DNA of 64,000 nt, from positions 248,001-312,000 of the forward strand of contig NZ_FTNF01000006.1 of the NCBI RefSeq assembly GCF_900156065.1. The letters are read 5' to 3'. Each line of letters begins with the position of its first letter. The first letter of the stretch is position 1. The notes under the pieces are model-generated. The model worked only from the letters and a program-made list of their open reading frames with translations, searched no databases and had not been told where the DNA came from. Of the stretch, positions 44,232-53,251 are shown one piece after another. Source of the stretch: Micromonospora avicenniae. Its GTDB lineage: Bacteria; Actinomycetota; Actinomycetes; Mycobacteriales; Micromonosporaceae. Both the position numbers and the translations under genes were made by a program.

Positions 44232-45065
44232 ATGGCCGTCGTGACCATGCGTCAGCTGCTCGAGAGCGGTGTCCACTTCGGGCACCAGACCCGGCGCTGG
44301 AACCCGAAGATGAAGCGCTTCATCTTCACCGAGCGCAACGGCATCTACATCATCGACCTGCGCCAGACCCTCGACTACATCGAGAAGGCGTACGACTTCG
44401 TGCGCGGCACCGTCGCCGAGGGCGGCAGCATCCTCTTCGTCGGCACCAAGAAGCAGGCCCAGGAGGCGATCTCCGAGCAGGCGACCCGGGTCGGCCAGCC
44501 GTACGTGAACCACCGCTGGCTCGGTGGCATGCTGACCAACTTCCAGACCGTGTACAAGCGGCTGCAGCGGATGAAGGAGCTGGAGGCTCTCGGTGACCTG
44601 AGCGGCACCGCCGCCGGTTACACCAAGAAGGAGACCCTGCAGCTCTCCCGCGAGAAGGAGAAGCTGACCCGCACCCTGGGTGGTCTGCGGGACATGCAGA
44701 AGCTCCCGGCCGCGATCTGGGTGGTCGACACCAAGAAGGAGCACATCGCCGTCGACGAGGCCCGCAAGCTGGGCATCCCGGTGATCGCGGTGCTCGACAC
44801 CAACTGCGACCCGGACGAGGTCGACTTCCCGATCCCGGGCAACGACGACGCGATCCGCTCGGCCGAGCTGCTGACCAAGGTCGTCGCCGCCGCCGTCGCG
44901 GACGGCCTGATCGCCCGCTCCGGCCGGCGCCGTGGCACCGACGAGAAGCCCGAGCCGGGTGTCGCCTCCGACGAGCCGCTGGCCGAGTGGGAGCGCGAGC
45001 TGCTCGAGGAGCCGAAGAAGGCCGACGAGCAGGAGCAGCCGGCGGCGGCCACCGCCGCCGAGTGA
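44232..45065 (+). CDS. rpsB: 30S ribosomal protein S2
   Basis: This 277-residue S2 shows [60 protein letters not shown] and [20 protein letters not shown]. The tail is acidic and Ala-rich. AAGGAG precedes the ATG. The 245-base leader has a candidate -10 TACACT at 44050 and several hairpins, for example TGGTCCCGA pairing with TCGGGCCCA near 44130-44153, which may allow S2 autoregulation. It is followed by tsf, pyrH and frr. Confidence 0.95.
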   Translation: MAVVTMRQLLESGVHFGHQTRRWNPKMKRFIFTERNGIYIIDLRQTLDYIEKAYDFVRGTVAEGGSILFVGTKKQAQEAISEQATRVGQPYVNHRWLGGMLTNFQTVYKRLQRMKELEALGDLSGTAAGYTKKETLQLSREKEKLTRTLGGLRDMQKLPAAIWVVDTKKEHIAVDEARKLGIPVIAVLDTNCDPDEVDFPIPGNDDAIRSAELLTKVVAAAVADGLIARSGRRRGTDEKPEPGVASDEPLAEWERELLEEPKKADEQEQPAAATAAE

Positions 45066-45082
45066 CCGTACGTCGCTGCCTC

Positions 45083-45105
45083 GCCGTCGGTTCCGTGCCG
45101 ACGGC
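45083..45105 (+). terminator. Hairpin between rpsB and tsf
   Basis: GCCGTCGG (45083-45090) and CCGACGGC (45098-45105) pair around a 7-base loop. It may reduce read-through from rpsB into tsf, as an attenuator. Confidence 0.55.
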
Positions 45106-45200
45106 GGGCAGCGGCAGCCCGGGCGGGCACATTCGGCCCGGATCCGGGTAATCGGCCCCTCCGACCATCCACACGTCGTCTCAACATCGAAGAGAGAGCC

Positions 45201-46028
45201 ATGTCCCAATTCACCGCCGCGGACGTCAAGAAGCTCCGCGACCTCACCGGCGCCGGCATGATGGACAGCAAGAAGGCGCTGACCGAGGCCGAGGGCGACT
45301 TCGACAAGGCCGTCGAGATCCTGCGCGTCAAGGGCGCCAAGGACGTCGGCAAGCGGGCCGGTCGCACGGCCGCCAACGGTCTGATCGCGCACTCCGGCCA
45401 GGCGCTGCTCGAGCTCAACTGCGAGACCGACTTCGTGGCCAAGACCGAATCGTTCATCACGCTGGCCCAGCAGCTGGTCGAGCACGGTGTCCGGGCCGGT
45501 GTCAGCAACGCCGAGGAGCTGCTCGCCAGCGAGCTGGACGGTAAGACCGTCGCCGACCTGATCCAGGAGCAGTCGGCCAAGATCGGCGAGAAGCTGGTCC
45601 TCAACCGGTTCGCCAAGCTCGACGGCACCACCGCCGTCTACCTGCACCGCAAGGCGCAGGACCTGCCCCCGGCGGTCGGCGTTCTGGTGCAGTACGCCGG
45701 CAAGACCGACGAGGCCGGCGACGCCGACGCGCGTGGCGTGGCCATGCAGATCGCCGCGATGCGGCCGCAGTACCTGACCCGTGACGAGGTGCCGGCCGAG
45801 GTCGTCGAGTCCGAGCGGCGCATCGCCGAGCAGACCGCCCGCGAGGAGAACAAGCCCGAGGCGGCCCTGCCGAAGATCGTGGAGGGCCGGGTGAACTCCT
45901 TCTTCAAGGACTTCGTCCTGCTGGAGCAGTCGTCGGTCACCGACAACAAGAAGTCGGTGAAGCAGGTGCTGGCCGAGGCCGGCATCGAGGTCACCCGCTT
46001 CGTGCGGTTCGAGGTCGGCCAGGCCTGA
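45201..46028 (+). CDS. tsf: Elongation factor Ts
   Basis: This 275-residue guanine exchange factor for EF-Tu has the N-terminal UBA domain [20 protein letters not shown] with [10 protein letters not shown], followed by [20 protein letters not shown] and the core subdomains. AGAGAG precedes the ATG. It lies between rpsB and pyrH in the usual order. Confidence 0.95.
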   Translation: MSQFTAADVKKLRDLTGAGMMDSKKALTEAEGDFDKAVEILRVKGAKDVGKRAGRTAANGLIAHSGQALLELNCETDFVAKTESFITLAQQLVEHGVRAGVSNAEELLASELDGKTVADLIQEQSAKIGEKLVLNRFAKLDGTTAVYLHRKAQDLPPAVGVLVQYAGKTDEAGDADARGVAMQIAAMRPQYLTRDEVPAEVVESERRIAEQTAREENKPEAALPKIVEGRVNSFFKDFVLLEQSSVTDNKKSVKQVLAEAGIEVTRFVRFEVGQA

Positions 46029-46188
46029 GCCGCCACCGGGCGCCTCGGCGCCCGTGGGTAGGGAACGTCGACGAGGAGGTCGCCGGTGTACGTGACAGGC
46101 ACCGCGGCCTCCTCGTCCCATAGGGTCGGCAACGGCAGTTTCGCGGTACGCGGCGCACGGCGCGCCGGTGTGGGAGAGGGCGGGTCGG

Positions 46189-46956
46189 ATGACGCAGGTT
46201 GTGAATGACCGGACGCTGGCGGTGGAAGACCCCACCGCCCCGCCGCCCGGCCGGGCTCGTCGGGTGGTGCTCAAGCTCTCCGGCGAGGTCTTCGGTGGTG
46301 GCGCGATCGGTGTCGACCCGGACGTCGTCCAGGCCATCGCGCGGCAGATCGCCACGGTGGTCCGTCGCGGCGTACAGGTCTCGGTGGTGGTAGGTGGCGG
46401 CAACTTCTTCCGCGGCGCCGAGCTGCAGAAGCGCGGCATGGACCGGGCGCGCGCCGACTACATGGGCATGCTCGGCACCGTGATGAACTGCCTCGCTCTC
46501 CAGGACTTCCTGGAGAAGGAGGGGATCGAGACCCGGGTGCAGAGCGCCATCACGATGGCCCAGGTCGCCGAGCCGTACATCCCGCTGCGCGCCATCCGGC
46601 ACCTGGAGAAGGGGCGGGTGGTCATCTTCGGCGCCGGCGCCGGCATGCCGTACTTCTCCACCGACACGGTCGCCGCGCAGCGTGCGCTGGAGATCCACGC
46701 CGACGTGGTCCTGATGAGCAAGAACGGCGTCGACGGCGTCTACACCGCCGACCCGCGGATCGACTCCACCGCCAGCAAGTTCGACTCGATCACCTTCTCC
46801 GAGGTACTGCGCCGCAACCTTCGCGTGGCGGACGCGGCGGCGTTCAGCCTCTGCATGGAGAACGGCCTGCCGATGCTGGTATTCGGCGCGCAGGGGGAGG
46901 ACACCATCGTGCGCGCCGTCGGTGGCGACAAGATCGGCACCTTGATCACCGCCTGA
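46189..46956 (+). CDS. pyrH: Uridylate kinase
   Basis: This 255-residue hexameric UMP kinase of the amino acid kinase fold makes UDP. Motifs include [80 protein letters not shown] and [15 protein letters not shown]. The ATG at 46189 starts about 15 residues before the kinase domain. It precedes frr. Confidence 0.95.
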   Translation: MTQVVNDRTLAVEDPTAPPPGRARRVVLKLSGEVFGGGAIGVDPDVVQAIARQIATVVRRGVQVSVVVGGGNFFRGAELQKRGMDRARADYMGMLGTVMNCLALQDFLEKEGIETRVQSAITMAQVAEPYIPLRAIRHLEKGRVVIFGAGAGMPYFSTDTVAAQRALEIHADVVLMSKNGVDGVYTADPRIDSTASKFDSITFSEVLRRNLRVADAAAFSLCMENGLPMLVFGAQGEDTIVRAVGGDKIGTLITA

Positions 46957-47036
46957 GCGGTCGCCCCGGCGACGACAGCGGTCCTCCGACACACAGCAGA
47001 GCCCACCACGAGCAACAGAAGGAGGCGAGGAGACCG

Positions 47037-47594
47037 GTGATCGACGACACCCTCCTCGAGGCCGAGGAGAAGATGGAGCGTGCGATCGAGCACGCGAAGG
47101 AGGAGTTCGGCGCGATCCGGACCGGTCGGGCCAATCCGGCCATGTTCTCCAAGGTGATCATCGACTACTACGGCACGCCCACGCCGCTGACCCAGATGGC
47201 GTCCGTCGCGATCCCCGAGCCGCGCATGGCCATCATCAAGCCGTACGACAACTCGCAGATCAATGCCATGGAGAAGGCGATCCGCGACTCGGACCTCGGT
47301 GTGAACCCGAACAACGAGGGCAACCAGCTGCGCATCGTGCTCCCGCAGATGACCGAGGAGCGCCGCCGCGACATGATCAAGGTGGCCCGGCACAAGGGTG
47401 AGGAAGCCAAGGTGGCGATCCGCAACGTGCGCCGCCGCGGCAAGGAGGAGCTGGACCGGATCGTCAAGGACGGCGAGGCCGGCGAGGACGAGGGCCGCCG
47501 CGCCGAGAAGGAGCTGGACGACCTCACCCAGCGCTTCGTGGCAACCGTCGACGAACTGGTCAAGCACAAGGAAACCGAGCTGCTCGAGGTGTGA
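47037..47594 (+). CDS. frr: Ribosome recycling factor
   Basis: This 185-residue RRF splits post-termination ribosomes together with EF-G. It shows [60 protein letters not shown] and the C-terminal helix of domain I. The GTG start has AGGAGG about 12 bases upstream. A perfect palindromic terminator follows. Confidence 0.95.
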   Translation: MIDDTLLEAEEKMERAIEHAKEEFGAIRTGRANPAMFSKVIIDYYGTPTPLTQMASVAIPEPRMAIIKPYDNSQINAMEKAIRDSDLGVNPNNEGNQLRIVLPQMTEERRRDMIKVARHKGEEAKVAIRNVRRRGKEELDRIVKDGEAGEDEGRRAEKELDDLTQRFVATVDELVKHKETELLEV

Positions 47595-47626
47595 TCGCTG
47601 CGCCCGTCGGGCACCGCAGGTGATCC

Positions 47627-47658
47627 GAGGCCCGTTCCCGACGTCGGGAACGGGCCTC
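47627..47658. terminator. Bidirectional frr terminator
   Basis: A perfect 32-bp palindrome has arms GAGGCCCGTTCCCGAC and GTCGGGAACGGGCCTC. It lies between frr and a convergent gene. Confidence 0.92.
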
Positions 47659-47668
47659 GTCGTGTACG

Positions 47669-48106
47669 TCAGCAGGGGATCCGGACGGTCCTGGTGGTCT
47701 CGGTCAACTGCTCGCTGGTGTACGCGTCGCGCAGGGCGAACCGGACGGTGGCCCGACCGGGGCGCAGCACCGGATCGAGCCGGGTGAAGCCCATCGAGAG
47801 AGTCGCCGTGCCACCGTCGCACCGAACCTCGCCGGCACCACGCCCCGAGGTGGCCCAGAGCGTCGGCAGGCCGTCCTGCACCAGGGAAGCCGACAGTAGG
47901 TAGTCGCCGTCGGGGCAGTTTCGGGCGATGCCGGTGACGGCGGTCGCCGGGTACGTCTCTTCGTGGAACGGCGGCTGGAACAGGTACAACTCGCTGGCGC
48001 GGTGCTCGATGCTGATCCTGGGCTGTGTCGTGCCCGCGGTGGCGGGCGAACCGGCTGCCAGCACGGTGGCGGCCGCTGTGAGCACCGCCAGACCGACCTT
48101 GTACAC
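47669..48106 (-). CDS. Secreted hypothetical protein
   Basis: This 145-residue protein has a Sec signal peptide (VYKVGLAVLTAAATVLAAGS, cut near PATAG) and a mature part of about 118 residues that reads as an Ig-like beta sandwich: TAVTGIARNCPDGDYLLSAS, LRPGRATVRFALRDAYTSEQ. Two to three cysteines could form disulfides. The GTG at 48106 has GGGAGC close upstream. No family is recognised. The 386 bases upstream, to cdsA, hold the promoters of both genes and a small hairpin at 48389-48409. Confidence 0.75.
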   Translation of the reverse strand: MYKVGLAVLTAAATVLAAGSPATAGTTQPRISIEHRASELYLFQPPFHEETYPATAVTGIARNCPDGDYLLSASLVQDGLPTLWATSGRGAGEVRCDGGTATLSMGFTRLDPVLRPGRATVRFALRDAYTSEQLTETTRTVRIPC

Positions 48107-48442
48107 GTGCGCTCCCTTCCCCGTGGAGACGCGCCGGCTGGAGCCGGCGCAGCGCCAGCGGACCATGCGACCGTGTGTGGCGTCAGTACCTGATCGGGCA
48201 CCGCAGGAGTCGGATCGGCGGCTGCGGTGGCGGCTCGCCGATGGGCCGGCAGGCCTATCCCGCCCTTCCGTGGCGGCCGCCGGCCCGGCGGCGGCGCCTT
48301 GTCGGCGCGCGCCTCGTCCGCCGTGCCCGGGCGGCCGGTGCAGTAGGCTCGGCACGATTCCCGGCCACCCGACGGTGAACGCCGGGGATCGACCGCCCTT
48401 CGGGTCGGTCAATCCGGAGGAACAGTCGTACGTGTGTAGGGG

Positions 48443-48496
48443 ATGCTTGTGGTCTTGCGTCATGTGGTGGTCCTCGTGCCGCGTCGCGGTGCGTGA
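48443..48496 (+). other. Possible 17-codon leader ORF coupled to cdsA
   Basis: ATG at 48443 opens MLVVLRHVVVLVPRRGA, whose TGA overlaps the cdsA start (GTGATG). Purine-rich AGGGG lies directly before the ATG. It may couple or attenuate cdsA translation, or be coincidental. Confidence 0.3.
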
Positions 48497-49977
48497 TGTC
48501 CCACCTCGACCCCTACGGCGGCGCTGAACCCCGAGGCTGGGACCGGCCGGAACGGCCGGCGGCCCTCCCGTGGCCTGATCCGGAGGTCGATCCGGGGCGG
48601 TGGGCGCGAAACCCCGGCCCCGGTTCGGAGCTGCACGCCGAGCCGCGGACCCGGTCCCGGCCGCACGCCGACCCGTACGACGACCGTGGCACGCCGTATC
48701 CGCCGGACCCGTACGACGACGGGCGGCACCCGGGCCCGTCGCGCCCCCACCGAGGTGGACCGCAGCGCAACGGCGAGCGGGACCCGTACCAGGGTCGGCC
48801 CGACCCGTACGGCGATGGCGACCCGTACCGGCCCGACCCGCACCGCGAGCGGTACGGCGACGACCCGCACCCGGACCGGTACGACGAGCGTGGCCGCGAC
48901 CCGTACCGGGAGCGGTACGACGACCCGCGCCGCACCGACGAGCGCGGGTATCCCGACGAACCGGCTGGACGGTACGACGTCGCGCCCACGGGCGGCCACG
49001 TCCGGTACGACGACGACTCCGGCTTCCCGACCGCGCAACTCGAGCCGGTCCGGGCGGAGATCGCGGCCGACCCGGATCCCGAGCCGGAACCGCCCCGGGG
49101 CCGGCGTGGGCCGGGCAGGCGACGGGCCAGCGCGGAGCGTCCCGCCACCCAGCAGACGCCCGGCCGGGCCGGACGGAACCTGCCGGCCGCCATCGGCGTC
49201 GGTCTCGGGCTCGGCGCCGTCATCCTGCTGACGCTCTTCCTCTACCAGCCCTCGTTCCTGGCGGTGATCGTCGCCGCCGTGTGCGTCGGCGTCTGGGAAC
49301 TGGCCCGGGCGGTACGGCGTAGCGGCGCGAACCCGCCGCTGGTGCCGCTGATCGCCGGCGGCGCGCTCACCGTGGGGCTGGCCTGGTTCGCCGGTCCGGA
49401 CGCGCTCAGCCTGGGCCTGCTGGTCACCGTGCTCGGCGCGATGATCTGGCGGCTGGGCGACGGGCCCCGTGGCTACCAGCGTGATCTGACCGCAGCCACC
49501 CTGGTCGCGGTCTACGTGCCGTTCCTCGGCGGGTTCGCGGCACTGCTCGCGGCGGCACCCGACGACGGTCCGTGGCGGATCCTGGCCACCCTGATCGCGG
49601 TGGTGCTCTCCGACACCGGCGGGTACGCCGCGGGCGTCTTCCTCGGTAAGCATCCGATGGCCCCGTCGGTGAGCCCGAAGAAGTCCTGGGAGGGCTTCGG
49701 TGGGTCGCTGACGGCCGCAGCGCTCGGCAGCGCGCTGCTCATCTGGCAGGTGTTCGACGTGGCCCCGTGGTGGGGCGCGCTCTTCGGTGTCGCCGTCTCC
49801 TGCGCCGCGGTCCTCGGTGATCTCGCCGAGTCGATGATCAAGCGGGATCTCGGAGTGAAGGACATGAGCAACCTCCTGCCCGGGCACGGCGGGCTGATGG
49901 ACCGGCTCGACTCGATCCTCTTCGCGGTGCCGGTCGCGTATCTGCTGCTGGCTGTCCTGGTGCCGGTGGCCGGGTGA
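48496..49977 (+). CDS. cdsA: Phosphatidate cytidylyltransferase with long disordered head
   Basis: CdsA makes CDP-diacylglycerol for phospholipid synthesis. The enzyme domain (about residues 225-493) has seven to eight membrane helices and the signature SMIKRDLGVKDMSNLLPGHG, then GLMDRLDS. The preceding 220 residues are a hydrophilic region rich in Asp, Pro, Tyr and Arg (DPYRERYDDP-like repeats), far longer than in most CdsA proteins. A GTG three bases upstream is an alternative start. rlmN follows. Confidence 0.92.
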   Translation: MSHLDPYGGAEPRGWDRPERPAALPWPDPEVDPGRWARNPGPGSELHAEPRTRSRPHADPYDDRGTPYPPDPYDDGRHPGPSRPHRGGPQRNGERDPYQGRPDPYGDGDPYRPDPHRERYGDDPHPDRYDERGRDPYRERYDDPRRTDERGYPDEPAGRYDVAPTGGHVRYDDDSGFPTAQLEPVRAEIAADPDPEPEPPRGRRGPGRRRASAERPATQQTPGRAGRNLPAAIGVGLGLGAVILLTLFLYQPSFLAVIVAAVCVGVWELARAVRRSGANPPLVPLIAGGALTVGLAWFAGPDALSLGLLVTVLGAMIWRLGDGPRGYQRDLTAATLVAVYVPFLGGFAALLAAAPDDGPWRILATLIAVVLSDTGGYAAGVFLGKHPMAPSVSPKKSWEGFGGSLTAAALGSALLIWQVFDVAPWWGALFGVAVSCAAVLGDLAESMIKRDLGVKDMSNLLPGHGGLMDRLDSILFAVPVAYLLLAVLVPVAG

Positions 49978-50122
49978 GTTCGCGGGGCGTCGGCGGGGTG
50001 CGTCGCCGGGACGACGGCGGGGTGTGTCGCCGCGCCGTCGGTGCCCTGACCAGAGGGGCGGGGTCGGTTCGGCACCTCCGGACAGGTGCGTACGCCGTTC
50101 GGCGTGACAGACTGGACCAGCC

Positions 50123-51271
50123 ATGACGAGCCTGCCCCTGATCCCCGCCGCGCCCGACAAGTCCGCGCGTCGCGCCGCCATGCCCCAGCAGCACCTCGCC
50201 GACCTCGACCTGGCGGGCCGCCAGGCGCTCGTCGCCGAGCTGGGCGAGCCGGCGTTCCGCGCGAAGCAGATCTCCAACCACTACTTCGGCCGGCTGGTCC
50301 GTGACCCGCAGCTGATGACCGACCTGCCCGCCGCCACCCGGGAACGGCTGGCCGACCGGCTGATGCCCCGGCTGCTCACCTCGGTTCGGGAGCTGACCTG
50401 CGACGACGGCGCGACCCGTAAGGCGTTGTGGCGGTTGCACGACGGCTCGCTCGTGGAGAGCGTGCTGATGGGCTACCAGGACCGGGTGACCGTCTGCATC
50501 TCCAGCCAGGCCGGCTGTGGCATGGCCTGCCCGTTCTGTGCCACCGGCCAGGCGGGGCTGACTCGCAACCTCTCCACGGCGGAGATCGTCGACCAGGCCG
50601 TCTACCTCGCCGGCGTGGCCGCCTCCGGGGCCGTGGCCGGGTCCCCGGCCCGCCTCTCGCACGTGGTCTTCATGGGCATGGGCGAGCCGCTGGCCAACTA
50701 CTCCCGGGTGGTCGCGGCGATCCGCCGGCTGGTTGCCCCGGCCCCGGAAGGGCTCGGCCTGTCCCAGCGGCACATCACCGTCTCCACCGTCGGTCTGGTG
50801 CCGGCGATCCGCCGACTGGCCAGCGAAGACCTCTCTGTGACCCTTGCGCTGTCGTTGCACGCCCCCGATGATGATCTGCGCGACGAACTGGTGCCGGTCA
50901 ACCAGCGCTGGAAGGTAGCCGAGGTGCTGGACGCAGCGTGGGACTACGCCGCCCGGACGGGACGCCGCGTGTCGATCGAGTACGCAATGATCAAGGACGT
51001 GAACGACCAGCCGTGGCGTGCCGACCTGCTCGGGCGGCTGCTGGCCGGCAAGTTGGCCCATGTGAATCTCATCCCGCTCAACCCGACGCCGGGCAGTCGC
51101 TGGGACGCGAGCCCGAAGCCGGTCGAGCGTGAGTTCGTTCGTCGCCTGCGCGCCGCCGGGGTGTCCACCACGGTGCGGGACACCCGAGGGCGCGAGATCG
51201 ACGGCGCGTGTGGGCAGCTCGCCGCCGCGGAGGACAGCGACATCGACCGCGCCGCAGCGGCATCGGCGTGA
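50123..51271 (+). CDS. rlmN: Dual-specificity RNA methyltransferase RlmN
   Basis: This 382-residue radical SAM enzyme forms m2A2503 in 23S rRNA and m2A37 in tRNA. The iron-sulfur motif is [20 protein letters not shown]. Further motifs are [60 protein letters not shown] and [19 protein letters not shown]. The catalytic cysteine region near the end is [18 protein letters not shown]. It lies between cdsA and a DivIVA-like gene. Confidence 0.95.
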   Translation: MTSLPLIPAAPDKSARRAAMPQQHLADLDLAGRQALVAELGEPAFRAKQISNHYFGRLVRDPQLMTDLPAATRERLADRLMPRLLTSVRELTCDDGATRKALWRLHDGSLVESVLMGYQDRVTVCISSQAGCGMACPFCATGQAGLTRNLSTAEIVDQAVYLAGVAASGAVAGSPARLSHVVFMGMGEPLANYSRVVAAIRRLVAPAPEGLGLSQRHITVSTVGLVPAIRRLASEDLSVTLALSLHAPDDDLRDELVPVNQRWKVAEVLDAAWDYAARTGRRVSIEYAMIKDVNDQPWRADLLGRLLAGKLAHVNLIPLNPTPGSRWDASPKPVEREFVRRLRAAGVSTTVRDTRGREIDGACGQLAAAEDSDIDRAAAASA

Positions 51272-51302
51272 CCAGGCGGGGCGAAGGAAACCAGGAGACA
51301 TA

Positions 51303-52622
51303 GTGGCGAGTCAGGGTCAGCGTTTCCGGCGTAAGGCGGTCCGCCGGGGATACAAGGTCGACGAGGTGGACGCCTTCCTCGACCGGGTGGAGGCGACGCT
51401 CGCCGGCCAGCCGGTGGGCGCGCCCGTGGCCTCCCAGGAGGTCCACGACGTCGTCTTCCGGGTCCGCTTCAATGGCTACGACGAGTGGCAGGTCGACCTG
51501 CACCTCGACCGGGTCGAGCGCCAGCTGGCCGAGTTGGAGGAGCGCGGCGGCGTACCGGGGCGCGGCGGGGACTCCGGCATGGGCGACCGGCTTGGTCAGC
51601 CTGACCGGCTCGGCCCGCCGGATCGGATGGGTCCGCCGGATCGGATGGGTCCGCCGGATCGGATGGGTCCGCCGGATCGGATGGGCCCGCCGGATCGGAT
51701 GGGTCCGCCGGATCGGATGGGTCCGCCGGACCGGATGGGTCCGCCGGATCGGATGGGCCCGCCGGACCGGATGGGCCCGCCGGACCGGATGGGCCCGCCC
51801 GACCGACTCGGTCCCCCGGATCGGATGGGTCCGCCGATGCGCGACGAGCGGGGTATGCCTCCGGTCCCGCAGCCGCCACTGCCACCTCGGCCGATGCCCG
51901 CGCAGGCCGGCCCGCCCACCGATCGATACGGCCGCTACGACGAGCCGACCGGCGCCTTCTCCGGCGGGTACGACGGCCCACGCGGCGGCTACGACGGCCC
52001 GCGCCCACCGGCCGGTCCCGGCCCCGGCATGCCGATGGGCCCTGGCGGCCCGGGCGGGGCGCCCCTTCCACAGCGCGGCCTGCCCTCTGCTCCGAGCGGG
52101 TACGGCCCGGAGGAGCCACGCTTCGACGGCTTCGAGGCCGGCCGACGCGCCCGCCCCGACATGACCGCCGAGATCCGGATGCCCGAGCGGGACCCGCGCG
52201 AGATGATGCCCGAGCGGGATCCCCGTGATATGCGTCGTGGCCCGGCCGGCCCGCCGCCGATGCCCCAGCAGGGCTTCGGTGGGGCACCGATGGGTGGCCC
52301 GCCGGCCGTGCCCGGTCCGCCCCCCATGGCCGGCCCCCCGGTCGGTGGTCCGCCGATGGCCGGTCCGCCCGGGAGTGACCTCTACCGGGTCGACCAGATC
52401 CGGCGCAGTTTCCAGGTGCGCCGCTTCGGCAGCGGGTACGACCCGGACCAGGTCGACCGGTTCTTCGAGAGCCTGCTCGGCGGGATGGCCGGCCGCAATC
52501 CGATGCCGGTGAACCCGAAGGACCTGGACACTCTGCGCTTCGGCCTCGTGCCCGGCGGCTACTTCGAGGCGGAGGTCGACGCCGCGCTCAAGGACGTGCA
52601 GGACATCCTCTTCGGCCGCTGA
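51303..52622 (+). CDS. DivIVA-domain protein with PPDRMG repeats
   Basis: This 439-residue protein carries two short DivIVA-type motifs, RRKAVRRGYKVDEVDAFLDR near the N-terminus and VRRFGSGYDPDQVDRFFESL near the C-terminus. Between them are 12 copies of PPDRMG/PPDRLG and a long Pro/Gly/Met-rich region. Similar motifs also follow in FNGYDEWQVDLHLDRVERQL. It probably associates with the growing pole or septum through the DivIVA motifs. The GTG has CAGGAGA upstream. It follows rlmN by 31 bases and is ended by a strong hairpin. Confidence 0.8.
   Translation: MASQGQRFRRKAVRRGYKVDEVDAFLDRVEATLAGQPVGAPVASQEVHDVVFRVRFNGYDEWQVDLHLDRVERQLAELEERGGVPGRGGDSGMGDRLGQPDRLGPPDRMGPPDRMGPPDRMGPPDRMGPPDRMGPPDRMGPPDRMGPPDRMGPPDRMGPPDRMGPPDRLGPPDRMGPPMRDERGMPPVPQPPLPPRPMPAQAGPPTDRYGRYDEPTGAFSGGYDGPRGGYDGPRPPAGPGPGMPMGPGGPGGAPLPQRGLPSAPSGYGPEEPRFDGFEAGRRARPDMTAEIRMPERDPREMMPERDPRDMRRGPAGPPPMPQQGFGGAPMGGPPAVPGPPPMAGPPVGGPPMAGPPGSDLYRVDQIRRSFQVRRFGSGYDPDQVDRFFESLLGGMAGRNPMPVNPKDLDTLRFGLVPGGYFEAEVDAALKDVQDILFGR
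51615..51830 (+). repeat. Twelve tandem 18-bp units
   Basis: The unit CCGCCGGATCGGATGGGT repeats 12 times with mainly synonymous changes (GGT/GGC, GAT/GAC). It encodes PPDRMG, with one PPDRLG. The copy number can vary without a frame change. Confidence 0.95.
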
Positions 52623-52663
52623 CGCCGAGCTGCAGGTGGCTCGGACGGCCACGCCGCGCACGA

Positions 52664-52703
52664 CGAGGGCCCGCCCTACCCGATCGGGAAGGGCGGGCCC
52701 TCG
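52664..52703. terminator. Bidirectional terminator after the DivIVA-like gene
   Basis: Perfect 14-bp arms CGAGGGCCCGCCCT (52664-52677) and AGGGCGGGCCCTCG (52690-52703) lie between two convergent genes. Confidence 0.9.
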
Positions 52704-52736
52704 CGCGTGGTCACACCGGGTGGACCCGCCGCCGGA

Positions 52737-52961
52737 TCAGGACCGCAGGCCGGCACGACGCAACGCGGCGTCGCCGATGACGATGACCAGAAGCAGTGCG
52801 GCCAGGCCGATCAGCCAGATGTCCTCGACCTTGCCTTCGTGGTTGCCGCAGAACGCCATGATCACCAACACCGCCGCCGACAGCACCGCCCCGATCCGTG
52901 CGGACTTGCGGTGTCCGGGCTTGTGCTGATCTGGCGCGGTTACCGGCTCGCTTCCTGCCAC
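52737..52961 (-). CDS. DUF2631 small membrane protein
   Basis: This 74-residue protein has two transmembrane helices (IGAVLSAAVLVIMAFCGNHE and IWLIGLAALLLVIVIGDAAL) after a hydrophilic head MAGSEPVTAPDQHKPGHRKS. It matches DUF2631, an actinobacterial family of unknown function. The 290 bases upstream, to 53251, contain no convincing gene and probably hold two divergent promoters. Confidence 0.85.
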   Translation of the reverse strand: MAGSEPVTAPDQHKPGHRKSARIGAVLSAAVLVIMAFCGNHEGKVEDIWLIGLAALLLVIVIGDAALRRAGLRS

Positions 52962-53251
52962 TGTCGGTCCTTCCCTCGCGATCGGATCTCCGGTTAGTCT
53001 GGCACGCCCCGTACCGGCCTCGGCGCAGGGTCCGACCTGAACGGGGGCACGCGTGACCCGTGCGGGCGATCGGACGCCACCCAGGGCTGTGTACGAGGCG
53101 GGGAAGCCGACGACCGGCGGCCGGCCGAGAGCGACCGGAGCGTCCAGCCGGCGGGCGGGACGGCACTACCGGCGTCGCGGACCGGGGGCCGCAGTCACTC
53201 CGGTAGCGTTTGGCGTACACCTTGATACGTCTTTTTGAGGGGGAAACTGCG

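Noticed and set aside
43932..46439. 835-codon open frame on the minus strand
   Set aside because: It is a shadow of rpsB, tsf and pyrH, which are certain genes. GC-rich third positions keep antisense frames open.
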